Shown: positions 8,006-12,653 of the stretch, one piece after another
How the letters are laid out: every line of letters begins with the position of its first letter
Position numbering within the stretch: the stretch's first letter is position 1
Assembly: GCA_002376715.1 (NCBI GenBank)
Contig: DFOK01000080.1
Coordinates: 1 to 12,653, forward strand
Reading direction: 5' to 3'
Origin: Bacteroidales bacterium UBA3543
Lineage (GTDB): Bacteria > Bacteroidota > Bacteroidia > Bacteroidales > UBA932
Length of the DNA stretch: 12,653 nucleotides
Notes under the pieces: generated by a model
What the model saw: only the letters and a program-made list of their open reading frames with translations
What the model was told of the DNA's origin: nothing
Database searches by the model: none
Translations under genes and position numbers: made by a program

Positions 8006-10207
8006 ATGAAAAAAATATCATTACTCTTTTTTATTTTGCTGTGCCTCCCTTTGGGGGCGCAGCAAAATATTATCTCCCCAACCCAAAGCGTCCGCAACTC
8101 GTTCGCCATATTTGTTGACCAGGCCACCTATGATGCCTGCAAGGAGGAGATACACGCCTATCGCGACCTCATAGAAAAAGATGGCCTCGCGACTTACATT
8201 CTATATGCCAACTGGGAATCTCCCGAGCATGTGAAGTTTTTTCTTAAAAAGTATTATAAAGAACAGGGACTTGAAGGAGCCGTATTCGTGGGTAACATCC
8301 CCGTTCCTATGATCCGCGGAGCGCAACACTTTACCTCTGCCTTTAAAATGGATCAGGATGCTTATAGTTACTATGAATCATCAGTCCCATCAGATCGTTT
8401 CTATGATGATTTTGATCTGAAATTCAGATTTCTTCATCGGGATTCCACCCATCAACATCTCTATTACTACTGGTTGACCGGTGATTCTCCCCAACGAATC
8501 TCCTGTGACATTTATAGTGGACGCATCCGTTCGACTGCAAAGGGTGAAGCGGGCTTCACTCAGATCCGCAACTATCTCAAAAAGGTGGTTAAGGAGAGAA
8601 GTGTTGAAAATCCCCTCGATATGGTGGTACAATACACCGGAGACGGTTCCTTCTCAAACAGTCTAATCGCCTGGAAGGACCAGAGCTATGTGATGGGAGA
8701 ACAGGTGCCGACAGCGTTGCAGGGCCACGCCGACAATGCCAAGTTTTACCTTTTTGCGATGTATCCCTATATGAAGGAGATTCTGACGGAAGAGATGAAG
8801 CGCGACGATGTTGACCTGATGCTCTTTCACGAACATGGTGTGACCGAGAGGCAGTATCTGACCGGCGCTATTCCAAACGAATATGAAGAGGATTATTATA
8901 CCTCCGGTAAAAGATTGCTTCGTAGGCAGCTTAGAAGTGTAGAGAAAAGAGGTAACAGTGTGCAGGAGGCCATGGATAGGTATATTAAGGAACATGGCAT
9001 CGACAGCACCTGGTTTGAGGGATGGAATGACCCTGCAGTGATTGCGGAGGACTCCATCGAGTATGCAAAAACCGGTTTTGAACTTGAGGATATCAGGGCA
9101 ATCGGCCCAAATCCCCGTGTTGTGATACTTGACGCCTGCTATAATGGCGACTTCAGGAACGGAGACTTCATCGCTGGTGAGTATATTTTTGGTGAGGGTA
9201 AGACCATTGCCTGTTTCGGCAACTCAGTCAACGTACTCCAGGATAAATCCTCTACCGACCTGATGGGCATGCTCGCATATGGTATGAGGATCGGTGAATG
9301 GACGAAGAACATCAATATCCTCGAGTCCCATATCATCGGCGACCCCACTTTCAGATTTGCAAGGCCGGAAAGGATGCCGCGCATCAAGATGCACTCCAAG
9401 GATCCGGAGTATTGGCTCGCTGTAATAGAGCACAATCTCCCCGTGGATATACAAGGCTTAGCCCTTTATAAGCTCTTTGAGCTGGAATATGAAGGAATGT
9501 CGGATCTCCTGCTCGAGACTTACAAAAGTTCTCCCTACTATATGCTGCGTCTTCAATGTTTGCATTTGCTTGCGCACTACAATGACGACAACTATATAGA
9601 GTTGCTTAAGCTGGCATCGGATGACCCCTACGAGTTTATCCGCAGGAAAACTATGTACTATATGGGCAGAGTTGGATGCAACGATTTGGCTCCCTATATG
9701 GTGAATGCTTACCTTGAAGATTACCTTGCAAAAAGGATTGCATTCAATATGAGCTTCAGCGCACACCATCTCAACGTGGAGCTTTTGAAGCATTTTTTCA
9801 AGGATGCGGTGATGAATGACAATGAATTCATCTTTGATAAAGAGGAGTTTTGGGAAAATGTAGAAAAAACGATCAATAGTGCTGAACGCACACTTACCGA
9901 ATGCTGGAGATGCGTCATAGACACCACTCAGAAGCCTAGTACGAGGGAATTTTATCTTGTAGTATTGAGGAACAACCCTTTCCCCCACATGGCTTACGAC
10001 ATCCTCAATGTCATCAGCAATCCCGAAGATGATCTTGAGATCAGAATCGCCCTCACAGAAGCATTAGGATGGTTTGTACGAGCTTACAACAGAGTTGAAA
10101 TCATCAACGGTTGTCAGGCTATTCTTGATAATCAGAAAGATATCGACCCTCGACTTTCCGATGAACTTTTGAAGACAATCAACCGCTTAAAAGAGTATAC
10201 ACGATGA
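8006..10207 (+). CDS. Gingipain-like (C25, clan CD) cysteine peptidase with HEAT-like C-terminus, paralog B
   Basis: This is a 733-residue secreted paralog of proteases A and C. The signal peptide ends near L-G-A-Q (residue 19) with no lipobox. The catalytic half shows V-G-N-I-P (95-99), S-D-R-F-Y-D-D (129-135), C-D-I-Y-S-G-R-I (167-174, close to the strand before the gingipain G-R-I/F motif), putative catalytic His277 in H-E-H-G (275-278), and putative nucleophile Cys378 in L-D-A-C-Y-N-G (375-381). N-S-V-N-V-L-Q-D (406-413) and L-E-S-H-I-I-G-D-P (439-447) follow. The early G-H-G of A and C is T-G-D-G here (211-214), which argues that the later His-Gly is the catalytic one. Residues about 468-590 and 650-733 are HEAT-like helices ending in L-L-K-T-I-N-R-L. 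There is no type IX C-terminal domain. Its TGA stop overlaps the ATG of protease C, so the two are probably made in a coupled way. The substrate is unknown. Confidence 0.77.
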   Translation: MKKISLLFFILLCLPLGAQQNIISPTQSVRNSFAIFVDQATYDACKEEIHAYRDLIEKDGLATYILYANWESPEHVKFFLKKYYKEQGLEGAVFVGNIPVPMIRGAQHFTSAFKMDQDAYSYYESSVPSDRFYDDFDLKFRFLHRDSTHQHLYYYWLTGDSPQRISCDIYSGRIRSTAKGEAGFTQIRNYLKKVVKERSVENPLDMVVQYTGDGSFSNSLIAWKDQSYVMGEQVPTALQGHADNAKFYLFAMYPYMKEILTEEMKRDDVDLMLFHEHGVTERQYLTGAIPNEYEEDYYTSGKRLLRRQLRSVEKRGNSVQEAMDRYIKEHGIDSTWFEGWNDPAVIAEDSIEYAKTGFELEDIRAIGPNPRVVILDACYNGDFRNGDFIAGEYIFGEGKTIACFGNSVNVLQDKSSTDLMGMLAYGMRIGEWTKNINILESHIIGDPTFRFARPERMPRIKMHSKDPEYWLAVIEHNLPVDIQGLALYKLFELEYEGMSDLLLETYKSSPYYMLRLQCLHLLAHYNDDNYIELLKLASDDPYEFIRRKTMYYMGRVGCNDLAPYMVNAYLEDYLAKRIAFNMSFSAHHLNVELLKHFFKDAVMNDNEFIFDKEEFWENVEKTINSAERTLTECWRCVIDTTQKPSTREFYLVVLRNNPFPHMAYDILNVISNPEDDLEIRIALTEALGWFVRAYNRVEIINGCQAILDNQKDIDPRLSDELLKTINRLKEYTR
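10204..10207 (+). promoter_or_regulatory. ATGA stop-start overlap coupling proteases B and C
   Basis: The TGA stop of protease B (10205-10207) overlaps the ATG of protease C (10204-10206). This arrangement typically gives translational coupling and near equal output of the two products. It supports the chosen start of protease C, which gives an immediate signal peptide, and suggests that B and C work in the same place and perhaps together. Confidence 0.8.
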
Positions 10208-12420
10208 GAAGAAGAGTTATTACGAAAAATGCATTTGCTTTGATTTGTGCTATTCTTATGGCGAGCACAATGGTTGCCGCACCCAAAGCAAAGGTTAATA
10301 TTGTCAAATGTGACCCTAAGGCAGCCACATCATTTGCCATTTTCGTGGACAACGAGACATACAATGCTTGCAAGGCTGAAATTGATGCTTATAGAGAAGT
10401 GCTCCAAAGCGAAGGTCTGGGAACATATATTCTCTCTTCAGATTGGGCAAGACCCGAAGATGTAAAAGCTCAGATCATTGCCCTTTCCAAGAAAAAGCCT
10501 CTCCTCGAAGGTATGGTCTTCATCGGCGACATTCCCATCGCCAGAGTACGACAGGCTCAGTTTATGACCACCGCATTCAAGATGAACGAGAACACCTTCC
10601 CCATCGAGGAGTCATCGGTCACCTCCGACAGATATTATGATGACCTCCACCTCGACTTCGAATTTATCAAGCAGGATGAGAACAACCCCCGCTGGTTTTA
10701 TTACAACCTGACCGAAAAAGGTGCTCAAAAACTCAACCCCAATTTCTATTCGGCACGCATTCTCGTTCCCGAAAATTTTCCCGGAGAAAAGATGGAAGTA
10801 ATGAGAAAATATTTGCAAAAGGTGGTTGCCGCTCATCAAGAAGTCAATCCCCTCGACCATTTCATTTTCTTTGCAGGCCATGGCTACAACTCAGATTGTC
10901 TCAATGTATGGCGACAGCAGCCCATGCTTTTCAGGGAATACTTCCCGCAGGCATTCAAAAAGGCATCCGGCAACAAATTTTACAACTTCAGACAGGACAA
11001 CTATATGAAGTTTAAGTTGTACAACGAGATCCAGCGGCCGGAAACAGATGTAATGATGTTCAGCGAGCACGGAGCGCCGGAAACCCAATACATTAACGGC
11101 ATCGCTCCCGCATATACCATCGGAGAGAACATCGAATCCCTCAAACGCACCCTCAGAAATGACCTCCGCCGTGCGGTAAAGAGAAATCCGGACAAAAAAG
11201 AGGAGTATATCAAACAGATGGCGGAGCATTATCATCTGGAGCCCGCACTCTTTTCGGATGAAGCGATGGAGGCGGAAAGGGTCAATGACTCACTGGCAAG
11301 AGCTAATATCAACATAGTACTCGAAGATATCCAAAAGCTAAAAACCGGCGCAAGATTGACCATATTCAATGCTTGTTACAACGGTTCTTTCCACGAGAAG
11401 GGCTACGTCGCCGGCTATCATATTTTCAATGATGGGCGCAATGTAGTGGCCCAGGGCAATACTGTCAACGTGCTTCAGGACAAATGGGCCGATCAGCTTA
11501 TCGGCTATCTGGCACTCGGCTTCAGAGCGGGCTTCTGGCAGAAGGAAGTTTGCTACCTCGAATCACATATGATCGGAGATCCCACTTTCAGATTCACAGC
11601 TCCGGAAGGAGTGGATGCAAAGGAGATTTCCCGCGCACTCACATTTCACTCCTATATCCTCGATGGAAAAATGAAGAATGAGGGTATTGGAGGCAGTGAA
11701 TATTGGAAGGGGTTACTCGGCTCGGGAGAATCTATATTTCGCGCAATGGCAGTGAAAAAGCTTACAGAACTTGGAGAGCTGCAGTCTGCTGATCTGGCTG
11801 AGATCTTTGACAAGGATAAATCCTGGATTGTGCGCCTGCAAGCGCTGACGGCCATTGCTCCTTTTGTGGATGAGAACACTTTCAAAGTGGTGGAGAAAGG
11901 AATTTTTGACCCATTCGAAATGATCCGCAGACAATCTTGCCATTATGCGGGTAAGATGGGAGCGGAGAATTGTAAAGATGAGCTTATCGATATCATACGC
12001 CATTCTCATGAAGTGGTTCGCACACAATATGCGGCGCAAGGGGCTCTGGGGCTATTAAAGCACGAGGAGCTACCTGAAGATATGGCGAAGAATATGGGGT
12101 ATTTCTTCAACAATATACCCAAGATGATGGAGACCATCAAGGACCTTAATGCGGATGATCTAAAAAGAGAATCCGAAATGAGGACCCTGCGCAACAATCC
12201 ACTCCACTGGAGGATTGATGAGCTGCTTGAGGTCGCCGGCAATGCTTCTCAGAGTGAATATACCCGCCTCGTGATGATTGAGGCACTCGGCTGGTTCAAC
12301 TATTCGGTTGAAAGGGAAAAGATTGCGAGTGCCATCAACGGATGGCTCGCCACTCAGGAGCTTTCACCCAGGATGAAACGCGAAATGATTAAAACCGTCA
12401 AAAGGCTCAGGTGGGAGTAA
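10204..12420 (+). CDS. Gingipain-like (C25, clan CD) cysteine peptidase with HEAT-like C-terminus, paralog C
   Basis: This 738-residue protein is the last gene of the operon. The signal peptide is long and basic (M-R-R-R start, hydrophobic core about 9-25, cleavage near V-A-A). The N-terminal block S-F-A-I-F-V-D (43-49) with T-Y-N-A-C-K (52-57) is shared almost exactly with B and only loosely with A. Catalytic-domain landmarks are I-G-D-I-P (107-111), S-D-R-Y-Y-D-D (141-147), G-H-G-Y-N-S-D (225-231), putative catalytic His289 in S-E-H-G (287-290), and putative nucleophile Cys391 in N-A-C-Y-N-G (389-394), where Asp of A and B is replaced by Asn. T-V-N-V-L-Q-D (420-426) and L-E-S-H-M-I-G-D-P (452-460) follow. 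Residues about 500-625 and 665-738 are HEAT-like, with E-A-L-G-W-F (693-698) and a basic final helix. No lipobox or type IX C-terminal domain is present. A terminator follows 28 nt after the stop. Confidence 0.77.
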   Translation: MRRRVITKNAFALICAILMASTMVAAPKAKVNIVKCDPKAATSFAIFVDNETYNACKAEIDAYREVLQSEGLGTYILSSDWARPEDVKAQIIALSKKKPLLEGMVFIGDIPIARVRQAQFMTTAFKMNENTFPIEESSVTSDRYYDDLHLDFEFIKQDENNPRWFYYNLTEKGAQKLNPNFYSARILVPENFPGEKMEVMRKYLQKVVAAHQEVNPLDHFIFFAGHGYNSDCLNVWRQQPMLFREYFPQAFKKASGNKFYNFRQDNYMKFKLYNEIQRPETDVMMFSEHGAPETQYINGIAPAYTIGENIESLKRTLRNDLRRAVKRNPDKKEEYIKQMAEHYHLEPALFSDEAMEAERVNDSLARANINIVLEDIQKLKTGARLTIFNACYNGSFHEKGYVAGYHIFNDGRNVVAQGNTVNVLQDKWADQLIGYLALGFRAGFWQKEVCYLESHMIGDPTFRFTAPEGVDAKEISRALTFHSYILDGKMKNEGIGGSEYWKGLLGSGESIFRAMAVKKLTELGELQSADLAEIFDKDKSWIVRLQALTAIAPFVDENTFKVVEKGIFDPFEMIRRQSCHYAGKMGAENCKDELIDIIRHSHEVVRTQYAAQGALGLLKHEELPEDMAKNMGYFFNNIPKMMETIKDLNADDLKRESEMRTLRNNPLHWRIDELLEVAGNASQSEYTRLVMIEALGWFNYSVEREKIASAINGWLATQELSPRMKREMIKTVKRLRWE

Positions 12421-12448
12421 ACTCACGGAACCTTTGCTATTGACACTA

Positions 12449-12479
12449 CCCCGAAAGCTTACGGCTTTCGGGGTTTTTT
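12449..12479 (+). terminator. Rho-independent terminator ending the operon
   Basis: CCCCGAAAGC (12449-12458) pairs perfectly with GCTTTCGGGG (12464-12473) around the 5-nt loop TTACG, and is followed by six T (12474-12479). It lies 28 nt after the stop of protease C. No comparable structure is seen in the earlier short gaps, which supports a single six-gene transcript. Confidence 0.92.
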
Positions 12480-12508
12480 GTGCAACAACAAAAGAAATAG
12501 TACATTTG
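12477..12508 (+). promoter_or_regulatory. Predicted promoter of the downstream transporter gene
   Basis: TTTG (12477-12480) and TACATTTG (12501-12508) are 20 bp apart and fit the Bacteroidota -33/-7 consensus. The -33 element is formed by the last T residues of the preceding terminator, so the two transcription units are packed with no free space. The leader to the ATG at 12552 would be about 35-40 nt. Confidence 0.6.
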
Positions 12509-12551
12509 TGTGCTTTCTTAAGTCAAACATGATTAGACCATAAAACTAACG

Positions 12552-12653
12552 ATGAACTGGCTAACTGAATTAATTACTGGGACTGGGATTGCCCACTCTA
12601 TACTCTTACTTTCGGTTGTAATTGCCATCGGGCTTTTACTGGGAAAAATAAAG
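12552..12653 (+). CDS. Putative YidE/AspT-family transporter (5' fragment)
   Basis: Only the first 34 codons are in the window, with the frame open to the edge. The start M-N-W-L-T-E-L, then G-I-A-H-S-I-L-L-L and one hydrophobic helix leading into I-G-L-L-L-G-K-I-K, resembles the N-terminus of the aspartate-alanine antiporter-like (YidE/AspT duplication) transporters that are common in Bacteroidales. There is no signal peptide cleavage site, and the helix is likely the first membrane span. It has its own promoter after the operon terminator and need not be linked in function to the upstream cluster. Most of the protein is missing, so the family call is moderate. Confidence 0.65.
   Translation, partial: MNWLTELITGTGIAHSILLLSVVIAIGLLLGKIK

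Noticed and set aside
9458..9988. A 176-codon open frame on the minus strand inside protease B
   Set aside because: It overlaps the HEAT-like part of protease B, whose sequence is conserved in A and C, and shows no protein features of its own.

Overview
The window looks like a stretch of a Bacteroidales (phylum Bacteroidota) chromosome. Three things point there: a TonB-dependent receptor with an N-terminal carboxypeptidase-regulatory-like extension, promoters that fit the Bacteroides -33 TTTG / -7 TAnnTTTG pattern, and translation starts that mostly lack a Shine-Dalgarno sequence. All genes are on the + strand. Six closely packed genes (228-12420) read as one operon, with a predicted promoter at 161-190 and a strong intrinsic terminator at 12449-12479. 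A seventh gene, cut by the window end, starts at 12552 behind its own promoter and looks like a YidE/AspT-type transporter.

Layout: protease A (228-2300); TonB-dependent receptor (2343-5114); DUF4876-like lipoprotein (5130-6338); DUF6850-like outer-membrane beta-barrel (6356-7984); protease B (8006-10207); protease C (10204-12420, overlapping B by 4 nt). Gaps inside the operon are 42, 15, 17, 21 and -4 nt.

The most interesting content is the set of three paralogous secreted proteins of about 690-740 residues. Each carries what I read as a gingipain-like (peptidase family C25, clan CD) catalytic domain, with a hydrophobic strand plus His-Gly, then a hydrophobic strand plus (D/N)-A-Cys-(F/Y)-N-G. 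Downstream blocks (N-T/S-V-N-x-L-Q-D and L-E-S-H-x-x-G-D) match the end of the gingipain fold. Each then ends in a HEAT-like alpha-helical repeat region and a conserved basic helix. None has a type IX secretion C-terminal domain or a lipobox, so the periplasm is the simplest location.

How the genes may work together (inference): the receptor, surface lipoprotein and small barrel would form an outer-membrane capture and import unit for an unknown substrate, with the HEAT-tailed proteases processing a peptide or protein substrate, or a component of the machine itself. The combination recalls, without being homologous in layout to, the gingipain plus HmuY/HmuR haem acquisition strategy of Porphyromonas. 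No SusD homologue or glycan-degrading enzyme is present, so this is not an ordinary polysaccharide utilisation locus. The substrate cannot be read from the sequence.
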